Notes under the pieces: model-generated | Told to the model about the DNA's origin: nothing | The model's input: only the letters and a program-made list of their open reading frames with translations | The model's database searches: none | Program-made: the position numbers and the translations under genes | Assembly: GCF_016808335.1 (NCBI RefSeq) | Contig: NC_053149.1 | Location: 14,125,714 to 14,189,713 of the forward strand | Reading direction: 5' to 3' | DNA from: Panicum virgatum | Taxonomy: Eukaryota > Streptophyta > Magnoliopsida > Poales > Poaceae | DNA: 64,000 nt | Part shown: piece by piece, positions 49,190 through 60,900 of the stretch | How the letters are laid out: every line of letters begins with the position of its first letter | Numbering within the stretch: position 1 is the stretch's first letter

Positions 49190-50108
49190 ATTTTGTGCGG
49201 GCGGTGCCGCGGCTCGCGACCTTCTTGTTTTTTTAGCTTTCGGATGAGGATGGGTCCACCGCCCGTGCATGCCAGGACGGAAACAAAAGGCTGGTTGCAG
49301 GTGGAGACATGGGAGTAGCCACAGCTCACAAGTCACAATGCCACTTGCCCCGTCGGCCCTCGCCCCGTCGGCGGTGCCTTCGGCCGGTGTCGGGGGAGGG
49401 CCTCCGTGCCGCTGCGAGTGGGGCCTGGACTACCACTCCGCCCGCCGGTGCGGTCCCGGGAACTTTTCTGCATGGGAGGGGAGAGTGCGGGGGTGTTTTT
49501 TTTGGCTTGTTTAGATGTGAAAAGTTTTGGGTGTAAAATGTAATAGTATTTTTTAATAATATTTTCGTTTGTATTTGGTAATTATTATCCCACCATGGAT
49601 TAATTAGACTCAAAAGATTCGTCTTGCAAATTATAGTCAAACTGTGTAATTAGTTATTTTATTTAGCTACATTTAATACTTCATACACGCGTTCAAAAAT
49701 TTAATGTGATAAAAAATCTTATAAAATTTTAAAATTTTATAAATCTTATAAAAAATTGTTTAAAATTTCATGTCGTACGAATTTTCTCACGGTGGTTTTC
49801 CGTCACCTACCAGGATACTCCACGCGCGGCGGCGGCGGCGGCATGCCAAATGGCGGCAGGGGGAGCCCGTGCTGCGGGAAAAGTTTCCTCGAGGTCTTGT
49901 CGCCAGGTTAGGTACTCGTGCTACGTGGCTGCACACTGTTGCCTGGCCAGCGGTGCACATCCGTTCCGCTCGGTAGGAACAGAACGGTGCAAAGTCGTAG
50001 CCAACTAGCCATAGGGTCAACGATTTTTTTTTGTTATCTTTCGTTTGGTTCCTCAGGCTGGATTTTAAAAATCTCCTGAATTTCGGAGGCACGTAGTAGG
50101 TGCAGCAG
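49190..50108. other. Intergenic with MITE remnant
   Basis: 49505-49760 contains 'tgtttagatgtgaaaag', 'actcaaaagattcgtcttgc' and 'tgtgtaattagttattttatttagctacatttaatact', a truncated member of the local MITE family. No gene is supported; the GC-rich patch at 49200-49490 lacks domains. Confidence 0.4.
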
Positions 50109-50229
50109 TTAGGATGCAAGTGGGCTAACCCGTGAACCCACATATAGATTAAATTTTCGTGAGTTATTGTGACAACCCATTTAATTAAGTCTATATGTGA
50201 GTTTTGCGGGCTGTCGCTTGCATCCTTAG
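50109..50229. mobile_element. Small inverted-repeat element
   Basis: AGGATGCAAGTGGGCTAACC near the left and, reversed at the right, AGGATGCAAGCGACAGCCCG, each followed by a shared ACCCACATATAGA/ACTCACATATAGA. About 120 bp in all. It resembles short hAT-type MITEs, but no clear TSD was found. Confidence 0.5.
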
Positions 50230-50520
50230 CAGCAGTGGAGTGCGGGGGCAAAAATTGGCGATGGGCCTAATAAGCTGGCTAAGCCCACATTCCCGGCCCA
50301 TTCAGTTTTAAACTTTGTTACATATTCACTGCTCTTGGCGCAGCCTCTCTTTCCTTTACAGGAAGTCAGAAAAGGACTCTTCTGGGGAAAAAATTCTGCA
50401 AAGTGGGAAAAGAAAGATACAGATCTACTCTAGGGAGAATGACTCCTGCAGGATCCAAAGGCCACCCGTGCAAAGCTACATCAGAACGGATCCTAGGTGT
50501 GCCACTGACGGAAATCTCGT

Positions 50521-51413
50521 AGCATCTCCAAGAGACTAGGTAAATGCACTTGGTTAGGCAAATTTGGATCAGTAGTGACAAAAAACTCAATCCAACAGAC
50601 TCTCTTTATTCTTCTCTCGCTATCATGTTCTTCATTTCCTCCCCTCCGCTAGCTTTTTTCGCCAAGCGCTCGGAGCTCGCTATCTCCCCCATGTGCGCAC
50701 CTGGTCCCCTCCTGCACGCGCCCAGGCCCAGCTCCTGCGACCTCACCCTCTCCGCCGCCTCACGCCGCCGGCGGCCCCGAGCCCCCGCTCTAGCCTCCAC
50801 TCTGGTGCGCGCAGGACGGAGCTCGGTCCCCGCTCCGACGCACTAATGCATTGGGGAGGGAGGGCGATGGCAGTGGCGAGATGGTGAGGCTGGAGATCGA
50901 GCGGCGGCCGCAGCCCCTCGTTCCTTTGCCAAGACTGGTGAGCGCGGCGGCCAGAGGCGAGCGCGGAGGAGGGCGATGGCGGGGCGGCGCTCGGCCTCCG
51001 TCGTGCGCGGGCGGCACGGGGGCGCGGCGGCCGGAGGCGAGCGCGGAGGAGGGCGGTGTCGGGACGGCGCTCGGCTTCCGTTGTGCACGGGCGGCACGGG
51101 GGCGCGGCGCGGAGCTCCGCTGTTCGGCGAAGGTAGGGTGAATGGCCGGTGGTGATGGGCACGCGGACGGCGGGGAAGGGGCGGCGCGAACAGCGGGGGA
51201 AGGAGCGGTGGACGGACACCAGAGCGCAGAGATGGGAGGAAGAAGATAACTATGACACTGACGCGTGAGGCCCACTGCCACAGTAATATATGGAGAGTCC
51301 AATTTAGAGAGGCTGTTGGTTTAGTCTTTCATTTTGGAAGCTTTGTATTTTTTACACAGCCTCCAATTCTCTATTTTTAGCTAAATTTATAGTTAGTCTC
51401 TTGGAAATGCTCT
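50521..51413. mobile_element. Long-TIR element with GC-rich interior
   Basis: Left end AGCATCTCCAAGAGACTAGG; right end reversed AGCATTTCCAAGAGACTAAC. Similarity continues in a diverged way for about 100 bp ('caacagactctctttat' against 'caacagcctctctaaat'). The interior 50640-51250 is very GC-rich, gene-leader-like, and contains an 80 bp tandem duplication (50942 and 51022). Long TIRs around GC-rich sequence suggest a Pack-MULE-like element, but I could not find a 9 bp TSD. Confidence 0.5.
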
Positions 51414-52447
51414 CATGGTGCTTCGATGCGGTCTCTGTCTCTGTCTGCACGTAATTTTGACTCTTTCCGGACAAAGATGTGGCTCTAATCAGGGGGCAGC
51501 AGGGCTTATGCCGCATCAGATTATAAGAAAAGCAAGTGGAAACCGGCCAGCTATGAGATTGCCAAGCTTGTGATGTCATGGTGCCACAGTTTGACAGCAG
51601 CAGTGAACAATCACAAGTCGCGCTGGCAAGCTAGATCACATGTGAAGTTGAAGCCAAGAAGAAGCTCGTATGAGTAGCTAGCATTGAGCTACTCATCAAA
51701 CCTGCGCTGCGGGCTTCGAGCGTGGCTCGCACGTGCCCTCCATCGCCTTTTCTAGTCGGCTCGCTGGGCCATAGTTATTAGCACCGGATTGGACCGACCA
51801 GTAAAAAAACCGATCAGACTATAGCTGTTTAGTTCGCTTCACGAAAACAGAACAGGTGTACCAGCCGGTTTCAATTGAACCAGATAGTTTTCATATAGAT
51901 TTTATATGGATTCCAAATAGAAATATGTTCATTTTGATTATTTCGACGAGCTCTTTGCAATGGTGAACTTCATTTTAACATTTGAAGTTGCTTTAAAATA
52001 GTTAATATTTAAATAAATCTTTTTAGTTCATAAATGCTATATATATTATTTTTTCCATGCATATTTATTTTTGGTATGTCCCGTAAAACAACTCTAGAGC
52101 ACTAAAACTTATAAATTTATTAAATTAAGATATATCTTGCTATGATACATTATGAAACATTGTTATTTTATTATATTATTATATATTGGTCATCATATTA
52201 TTTGAGTTAACAACCACAAATACACAAATGATAATTTCTGAGTATCTTTTGTGAACTTATGGGTAGATTAGTTGGGATTTGTTTATATCATTATGTTATT
52301 TAACAATCTATTTGTACATGTGGTCAACTCTATGCTGCTAATTATCTATTATATATTATATATTATGATATTGCACCGGTTCGAAAGTATCTATGGACGG
52401 TTCAATTCTCCGGTCCGAAACTTTCGAACCAGCGGTTCAACTTGTTC
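51414..52447. other. Intergenic region
   Basis: AT-rich sequence, including 52010-52370 with many TATATT strings. Scattered 'accggttc/gaaccgg' motifs at 51790-51880 and 52375-52580 may mark an old hAT-type MITE. No gene supported. Confidence 0.4.
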
Positions 52448-52577
52448 TATACTGTTGGACCAGTGAACCAGCAAACCGAAAGCCTCACTGGTTCGATCTC
52501 CAGTACCGTCCTTATACTGTTGGACCAGTGAACCAGCAAACCGAAAGCCTCACCGGTTCGATCTCCAGCCCGGTCCT
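52448..52577. repeat. Tandem duplication, 65 bp period
   Basis: TATACTGTTGGACCAGTGAA begins at 52448 and 52513; the two units differ only at a few positions ('cactgg' against 'caccgg', 'agtaccg' against 'agcccgg'). Confidence 0.88.
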
Positions 52578-53662
52578 TATAACTACGCGACTGGCATGCT
52601 GCTGCGCCGGCGTAGCATGATGACACCTCTCTCTCCTCATTCAAACTGGGAGTAGCATTGTCGTTAGATCTCCAATCATGTAAAAAGATAAAAAAGGACT
52701 CCAATGCATGCTTCAAGAAATTTCTAGGAAACATGCGGCAACAAGTATTGTTCGTCTAAACAGTTAGCAAGGATCTTATGCAAGCAGATAATCATAGATT
52801 GTTACCCCCGACGCGCAGCGCAGCGGAAGTAGAGTTGGAGTAGCTCGCCCCAACGTAGTCGCGTGTCGATAAAGAGTAAGCAGTTTACAGCTCGTGGTTC
52901 CTCGTCGTTATCCCCGTCGATCAGCACCACAACAATGCAGCGACACCTTTTCGGAGTCCACATGTACAGGGCAGGAATGCCAATTGCCAGTGTGCTAGCA
53001 CCGTGCGTTCAGTTAGGGTTTCGTGGCCAGGTGGAGAGGCGGCAGCGACTAGGGTTTATGTCACTCGATGATGATGTGCTCCCAGTCTAGCCCTTAATTA
53101 TATATACCCCACTAATGGGCCGTCATGCCGGAAGCCTATTAGGGTTCTAATCCTTCTCAAATCAATATCCAACCCACGTATCAATATTCGGCCCATGCTT
53201 GAATGCTTGATTGCCTCTTAGATGTCCACACATATAAGATCAGTCTCAATGGAAATGTCATCGATACAGTTACGAAGACCATAAACTAGGTAATTGAGCC
53301 GGAGAAGTATCATGGTGATGACACTCCTCTCACTATCAATGACACTCTTCATTTTCTCTCTTTATAAAAACTTTACAATATCAACAAATTTAATACTCAT
53401 GACATTATTATGATACTCTTAGTCCGACTTAGCTACCACCGGCCGAAGCATGAGACGAATCTCGAACCACGGAATATGCAGCTGGCGATGACAAACAACC
53501 TTTGCCCATGGGGGAAAAATCCTTCATTTTAGTAGTATTTTCTCTGCCTGGCTCGTGATCTGCGAGGCGGGGACTAAACGTGCAACTGGGGGAGATCCGA
53601 AGCCCGGATTAGCATATTCAAATGCTTAAATAATGGGAGGGTTGGTGCTTAGTAGTGGTTAG
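52578..53662. other. Intergenic region before the Tekay element
   Basis: No gene supported. 52980-53230 ('ctagggtttatgtcactc', 'taattatatataccccactaatgggcc') looks like an old LTR remnant, but I could not find its ends. The Tekay TSD candidate is GTTAG at 53658-53662. Confidence 0.35.
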
Positions 53663-56600
53663 TGTAACACCCCGGTGTTAGTTTTGACGTTAATATCGTG
53701 CTTAATCGCTAATCAGGGTTAATCTAGGTCATTAGCGTTAATCGAGTTCGCGTGGTAAAACATTGTTTAGCAGTGTTCGATCTCGTTTTTCTCCATGATC
53801 CGAGCTTCAAATCATTTTTCGCCCAAAACAAAAGTTGTAGCTCTTATCGTTCTCTACAACTTCTATTTTGGCGAAATTTCATGTTCCAATGTAAAATTTC
53901 GAGTTTTGGATGGTCAAAGTCAGCTAAAAACCACTCAATCTCGGTCAACGGTGACTGCCCTGTTTTCGCCAGTTCACCGCCGATCTCGACGTTCGCGTCG
54001 CCACGCGTCGGCCGGCGTCGAACCTCGCCCTCCGCGCGTGCCTTATCCGTTCGCGAGCGCTGGAGGCTTCTCGTCCTCATCCCTTTCTCCTTCATAGCGC
54101 ACGGGTTGAGCCGAGGCCGAGCGAGCAGCGACCGCCGCCGGCGTTGCTCCGACCACCCATCGCCGTCTCGCCTCGATCCAGTGTGCCCCAACCTCCCTCG
54201 CCGCACCCCGCACCCACGGCGCCCATCTCTGAGCCCGTTTGGGCCATCCCTCGGCCGAATCAAACCCCGCTCTGGCCGGCCACTCCTGTTCTCCGCCGGA
54301 ACGCCGCCCTCCTCGTCGAGCTTCCCTTCCCGGCCTCCCTTCGTTCGATTCGGCCGCATGGTGAGCTTTCCCGAGGCCTTCTCGTCCTCCCTGAGCTCCT
54401 TTCCCTCCCCTTCTAGCGCCGCCGCCGGCGGAACGCCGCCGCGAGCGCCATGGCGCCGCTGCGCCCGCCGCGGGTCACCTCTGCGCGGCCTCGCCCGACG
54501 CCGCCTTGCTCCCGGGGGATCGCCTGGGCCCCCAGCCGCGTGCGCGCCCCGCCTCCGCCGCCGCTCGGCCACGGCCGGGCCGGACCGCCGCGCCGCCGTG
54601 CGCGCCCCCGCGCGGCCACCGCTCTGCTTCGCGCCGCCACCGCTCTGCCGCGTGCGCCGTCGCCCTAGCGCGCGCGCCCCTGCTCGGCCGCAGGCGCACG
54701 GCCCCCCCCCTGCGCGCGAGCAACCGCGCGGCCCAGCTGGCCGGCCGGCCCCCACGGCCGTCGTGCGCGCGCTCCGCGCGCCGCCGGGGCAGAGCAGAGG
54801 AGCAGGGGCTCCCTCTGTTGCTCTGCGGGTGGGGCCCGCAGGTCAGTGGGGGTAGGGGTGGGTTTTGTTTTTCTATTTATTTGATTTGAGTAAGATTTGC
54901 AAAATTCGTATAAAATCAAGGAAAAATGCGAAAAATGCAAACCAAATTTTGTTGGGTTTCTTAAGTTAAAGTCTTCAGAGGTAAAATACTCATGCTTGTG
55001 AAGTGTCACTTGTGCCCCTGCTAAATTTTCAGTTTGTGTTTAACCTAGTTTATTTTTACCAGTTGTTCTGTTGCTCTAAAAATTTATAAAAAATTCACAG
55101 TGGCTTACTCCTTACATGTGTAGTCCACTGAAAAATTTCCAGGTGCATATCCTGTATGCATGTTTGTGGATCTTTTGTTGCTCAGTTTATTTTGCTAGGG
55201 CAAAAAGAAATGTTTTCCTTTTTGCAATAAAAATTATAAATTTTTCTTGCATGGCATCTTTCCTTACGTGTAGACTTCGCGAGTGAAGCCGTCTACGAGT
55301 TGATCGCTGAGCCGCTCCAGGAGCCGCAAGCAAGGGAACCGCACGCCGAAGCAGCCGTCGAGCCAGATCCAGAAGTCGCTAACCCCGCTGACTGGCAAGG
55401 CAAGCCCCGGTGCATAACCCTTAATTTCAGTATTCAATAATTGTTATATAATTATTGTGCATTTAAGTTTCTAGGAGTTGATTGGAACCTTAGATGCATG
55501 ATCCCTAGGGTTCCTCAGTGTCTCTACTAGTATACAGGTCGTTAGTACTGCAATGCTTAATTAAGATTCGGTAGAAGACGAGTGATTCCTGTCACTCGCG
55601 AGATATAGGTCTTGTTACTTATGAAAAAGTTGCTGGAGAATGAATCTTGAGAAAAAGAAAGGAAAAATGGAGACCGGGCGGAGATGGATTGGTTATGGAT
55701 ATGGAAGTTATGGGAAGTGAGCCTCCGCCTGTGTCGATTGAGGACCGTACCGTTGTTGGCACTACTGATCGAGGATTGAACAGTATTAACCGCATGCCGG
55801 GAGTAGGAGGTAGTCGAAACCGGTAAGCTCAGTACCATATGTGCCCCGGTAGGCGGACTTGATACTGTCTTCACCAGTGGAGCTAGTATACAAACTCATG
55901 GCTGACCCTTCGTTGGTATCGGTGGGGCTAGCAGTCCCGGGTCGCAGGGCAGTTCGCCTATTCGGTGTGCATATGTGAAGGGTTGGTGTGTATAGCCCGA
56001 CGGGGCCTATACGTGCCGTGTTGGTTAGGTCCACCTTGCAAGGTTAAATCGAATCGATTCGCCGTGACTCGCGGATATGAGAACCTTGATCTCTCTGTCA
56101 CATCGTAGTAAAGAAGTGGAATGAGTCTGAACTGAGAATGTTGGTTGTGGTAAGCTGAAAAGATAATGTGATCAACCATGTATGCTCTAGAGTACTAGGC
56201 AAACCTAAGTTATAAGGGTCAACTCAATTGGCACTAAAATATTGAAAGTAAGGATTCAGTGCTAGCTGCTTTTCAGCAAAATAACCCCAGAGCCAAAAAG
56301 CCTTTCATGTCTAGTTAATGGGCTAAGTATACCCATGGACGGGTAAGTCTTGCTGAGTATTAGAATACTCAGGCTTGTTGTTGCCATATCTTTTGAGCAG
56401 GTTGTATTCCGGAAGTCTGCGAGGAAATTAGTGTGTCCTGGAGTGGTCAGCCTCTTCCTCCAGGTTGGACGGTCGAGTGGGTCCCGTCTTCTCCGTGAAG
56501 TGAAGGCAGGTGAGCCTCACATCAGTGGGCAAGATGTGAAGCTCGTCTTCTGTCGTCGACGTTATCTATCGTTTTGTTTTAAAGCTTGTTTTTAACTCTA

Positions 56601-56885
56601 AATTGCTTTCCGCTGCTTTTGAACTCTGAGATTTGAATTGTAAAACTGACTTGTAAACCCTTGTTGTAGTTTAAGTTGGTGCTTCTGTTAAACTCGGTTT
56701 GTACATGGCTTTAAACGTTTTTGTTGCCGGTAATCATCTGTGCTCGTCTTTTGGCGAGAGTTCCTGTGTAATCGATCCTGGTTAAAGCAGGCAGTCTGAG
56801 TGTACTGGTGAAGTGCAGTAACGGAGGTTTAAGTTAAATGGTTAATAGTGCACTTGATCGGTATTATTTGGACCGCTCTGTGACA
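53663..56885 (+). repeat. 5' LTR of the Tekay-type element
   Basis: 3223 bp. Composition is sharply zoned: AT-balanced to about 53940, very GC-rich to about 54850, then AT-rich. The GC zone ends at CCGCAG|GTCAGT (splice-donor-like, about 54841) and a coding-like exon candidate starts after GTGTAG near 55274. LTR ORFs are unrelated to gag-pol. Confidence 0.9.
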
Positions 56886-57168
56886 GCTGGCATCAGAGCT
56901 AATTGCACTAGGGGGGTGATTACTGGTGTACTTAACTATGTTAAGTAAACTTTGTTTGCAAAAATTTCGGGTTTTCGAAAAGTTGACGCTTGATGCGCTA
57001 AGGAATAGAGTAGATAGTTCGTATGCCCTAATTATGTTCTATAAGTTAGGTGGCATCTAAGTATCTATTTTTTATTCCAGCACTTCCAGCAGTTACTTCT
57101 CGTTAAACCTTACTTTTATGCACAACTACTGTTCTGTAACGACGCACCTACGCTGAGGTAAGCAAGGT

Positions 57169-57611
57169 GGGTATTCTGATAGTCCTTAGAATAGCCCACG
57201 TGTTTCATACGTGCGCGGGTCCCGTATGTTGAGCATACGAGGAGGTGATAAGGCTCAATTCAAACGAGCCTGTCGCTATCTGCCGCCTGATATGGAGTGC
57301 GGATTTCTTACCGTGTGATTGTGATCACGGCCATCTCGTAAGGCAATGTTACGAGGTGAAGACTCGTTATGCAGTTGGTCATAACCGTGTACCTTGGGAC
57401 ACGTGTACCCTTGGGTGTCCCGTAAGGCGATTTGTACGGGAAGTGAATACGTTGCTTCGGTAACGTATGCAGCGCTGCCCATTCAGCGTCGAACGTTTGG
57501 GTGCCATCTCTATAGTGGATGGTAATGTATGTGTGAATATGTGGGAAACTGCATATGCGTTACCCGTGTGGCGTAGGACACATGGGGGCTGTTCGTGTGT
57601 GCTGGCACGAA
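57169..57611 (+). other. Array of short hairpins in the Tekay leader
   Basis: At least nine perfect stems lie nearly end to end: TATTCT/AGAATA (57172/57188), CACGT/ACGTG (57197/57209), CGTATG/CATACG (57233/57244), CCGTG/CACGG (57311/57326), CTCGTAA/TTACGAG (57335/57349), GTTATG/CATAAC (57366/57380), GGGACAC/GTGTCCC (57396/57415), CCCGTA/TACGGG (57419/57435), ATACGTT/AACGTAT (57447/57462) and TTCGTG/CACGAA (57592/57606). Loops are 4-14 bases. They lie between the primer-binding site and the gag start, so they would be RNA structure in the genomic transcript. Function is not known from sequence. Confidence 0.7.
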
Positions 57612-57984
57612 GGGTCCAGAAATGGATATTTATACCTATCTCTTGTTATCTTGGTTTGTTTGCAGGAACACTAACTACGTAAGCACGTTATGAATCCTTG
57701 ATCGTAGGAACGACTAGTATATATAGGGAGAGTACGTAATTGTGCCATTAGTCGACTTCGTATACCATAATTGGTAATTGTTTGGGTGAGAACGATAGAA
57801 CGAGCATGCATCTTGCATTTTACAGTTGGTTGGTCGCTTCGTAGTAAATAGTTGTGCAACCTTAAGACTGCAACGTTACAGCTAGACGAGTTACCAACCT
57901 GCTGTTCAACCCGATTAGATGCGGTTTCAACTGAAGCAAACCATTTTGTTCTCTTGGTGAACCATATCGCGAAGGGAACGATTC

Positions 57985-60900
57985 ATGCTGTGTGTTCATA
58001 TTAATTATGCACATTCTTTATTTGCATGGATTAGTCCCGATAGCGGAATGGCTAACCAAGGGATGGTGCTTTTGCAGATGGGCAATAACAACACTGCTAA
58101 CCGTGGAAATGAGGGTCAAGGAGCACAGCCACCACCGTCTCCCTCCTTGACTCAGGCTATTGCGGCTCTTATTGCCGACCGCAATGAGCAGACCGAATTG
58201 TTGAGGCAACTGGTGCAAAGCAATGCCGGCAGAGGTCGACAAGCACCACCAGCAGAAACTGACTACGTCGGTTTTCTTGCTACTCAACCACCTCTGTTCC
58301 ACAAAGCCGATGATCCCCTTGAGGCAGATGCTTGGATTCGCACCATGGAGGACAAGTTTGGCATTCTTAATTGCACAGAAGTGGACAAGACTGCCTTTGC
58401 AGCGCAACAGCTGAGAGGCCCGGCAAAGATATGGTGGGCTAGTCATTTAGCTATGCAACCAACAGAGAGACAGATTCCCTGGTCAGAATTTAGAGAGATT
58501 TTTAAGGCACATTATATTCCAGAAGGTTTCATAAAAGTGAAAGTGGAGGAGTTTCTAAATCTGAAACAAGAGAACAAATCAGTGATGGAATATGCCAATA
58601 TTTTCAATCATCTTGCACAATATGCTGCACATCACGTAGATACCGATGAAAAGAAGCAAGATTGTTTCCAGAAAGGGTTAAATACCGAGTTACTCATGCG
58701 TTTAGCAGCGAGAACATTTACCAGCTACAGTGACTTGGTCAGTAAAGCTATTCTCCAAGAAGATGCGATGCTGAAGCATGAAAAGGCGAAAAAGAGGAAG
58801 AAATCACCTATTGGGTCTCATGGGAATGTGGTGCAACGCCTACGCCTGGGATCCACTAGCTTTTCCCAAACTCAATATCAGCTACAACAGGGGATGCCTG
58901 AACATGTGGCTCCTTCACAGCTGGAGCAAAAGAAACCAGTGTTGCAGCATGTTTTTCACTCCCACCCTGACCCGTGCAAGCATCACCTAGCCAAGGGTTG
59001 CCATCACTCAGAGAATATCTGTTATACTCCACCCAAGCCGAGAAAAGGCTCTAGCAATACAAATAAGAAAAAGAAGGTGTCGTATATTAAGAATGGTTGT
59101 GTGAGTTACACCACTTGTGAGGACGTGCCAGAAGGGGAACATGTGATGGAAGATATATTTTCCCTCAATGATCATCCAGTTAGAGTTCTATTCGACTCTG
59201 GTGCTTCGCATACATTTCTTAGTAAGGCTTGTGCAGAAAGGCATGGATTGGAAATTGAGTGCACGAATACTTCATATAAAATTCAATCCCCAGGTGGTCA
59301 ATTAATCACAAACCAAATGGCAAGAAAGGTACCAATCAACTTGGCTGGGAGAATCTTTACGACGAATTTTATCATTCTCCCACATCAAGGGATTGATATC
59401 ATATTGGGTATGAATTGGATGAAGGCACATGGAGTTGTGTTGGATACTCGGGCGCATGCTGTTCATATCAATTCATGTGCACATGGTTCTACGGTGTTAC
59501 TTTTGACCAAGTACAAGACACACAATGCAACCATGAATAAATTGGAGGGTAAAAGCTTAGAGGAGATACCTGTAGTGTGCGATTATTCAGATGTCTTTCC
59601 AGAGGATTTACCTGGACTGCCACCTGATCGGGACGTTGAGTTTATTATTGAACTCCAACCGGGTACAACACCTATCTCTAGAAGGCCATATCGGATGCCA
59701 CCGAATGAATTGGCAGAATTGAAGGTACAATTGCAAGACCTACTGAATAAGGGTTTCATTCGTCCAAGCTCATCACTGTGGGGATGCCCAGCTTTATTTG
59801 TGAAAAAGAAAGACCAAAGTTTGAGGTTATGTGTTGATTACCGGCCTCTAAATGCAGTTACCATCAAGAATAAATACCCATTGCCTCGCATTGACATTCT
59901 CTTTGATCAGTTAGCCGGAGCTAAAGTATTTTCTAAGATAGATCTTCGATCCGGTTATCATCAAATAAAGATCAGACCTCAGGACATTCCAAAGACTGCT
60001 TTCTCTACTCGATATGGTTTATTTGAGTACCTAGTCATGTCTTTTGGATTGACTAATGCTCCAGCATACTTCATGTATCTTATGAATTCGGTCTTCATGC
60101 CTGAGTTGGACAAGTTTATTGTGGTATTCATTGATGACATCTTGATCTACTCCAAGAATGAAGAAGAGCACGCCAAGCACCTTCACATTGTTCTTCAACG
60201 GCTACGAGAGCACAAGTTGTATGCAAAATTCAGCAAATGTGAATTTTGGCTTAAAGAAGTTCCTTTCTTAGGCCATGTCATATCTGCAGAGGGTATTTCA
60301 GTTGATCCAGGAAAAGTTCAAGATGTATTGGATTGGGAGGCTCCAACATCAGTTAAGGAAATCCGCAGCTTTCTAGGATTAGCTGGGTATTATCGCCGAT
60401 TCATCCCAGAGTTTTCAAAAATTGCTAAGCCTATGACCGAGCTACTCAAGAAAGGTGTCAAGTTTCATTGGAATGACAAATGTGAAGAGGCTTTCCATAC
60501 TCTGAAAAAGCTTTTAACTTCTGCACCTATCCTGGCTCAACCCGATACATCAAAACCATTTGACATATACTGTGATGCATCTGGTACTGGTATTGGTTGT
60601 GTCTTGATGCAGGAGAACCGAGTGATTGCATATGCGTCCAGGTCACTCAAGCGCCACGAGGAAAATTACCCAACCCATGATTTGGAATTAGCTGCTGTAG
60701 TTCATGCTCTGAAGATATGGAGGCATCATCTCTTAGGTAGTCCTTGTCGCATCTACACTGACCACAAGAGCCTTAAGTATCTTTTTACTCAACCTGATTT
60801 GAACATGCGCCAAAGGCGATGGTTGGAACTGATCAAGGATTATGAACTTGAAGTGCATTATCATCCGGGTAAGGCGAATGTAGTTGCAGATGCGCTAAGT

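Noticed and set aside
53752..54855. 367-codon ORF and several others in the Tekay LTR
   Set aside because: All are low-complexity Arg/Ala/Pro-rich frames from GC-rich LTR sequence and repeat identically in the 3' LTR (62613-63743). Not taken as genes.
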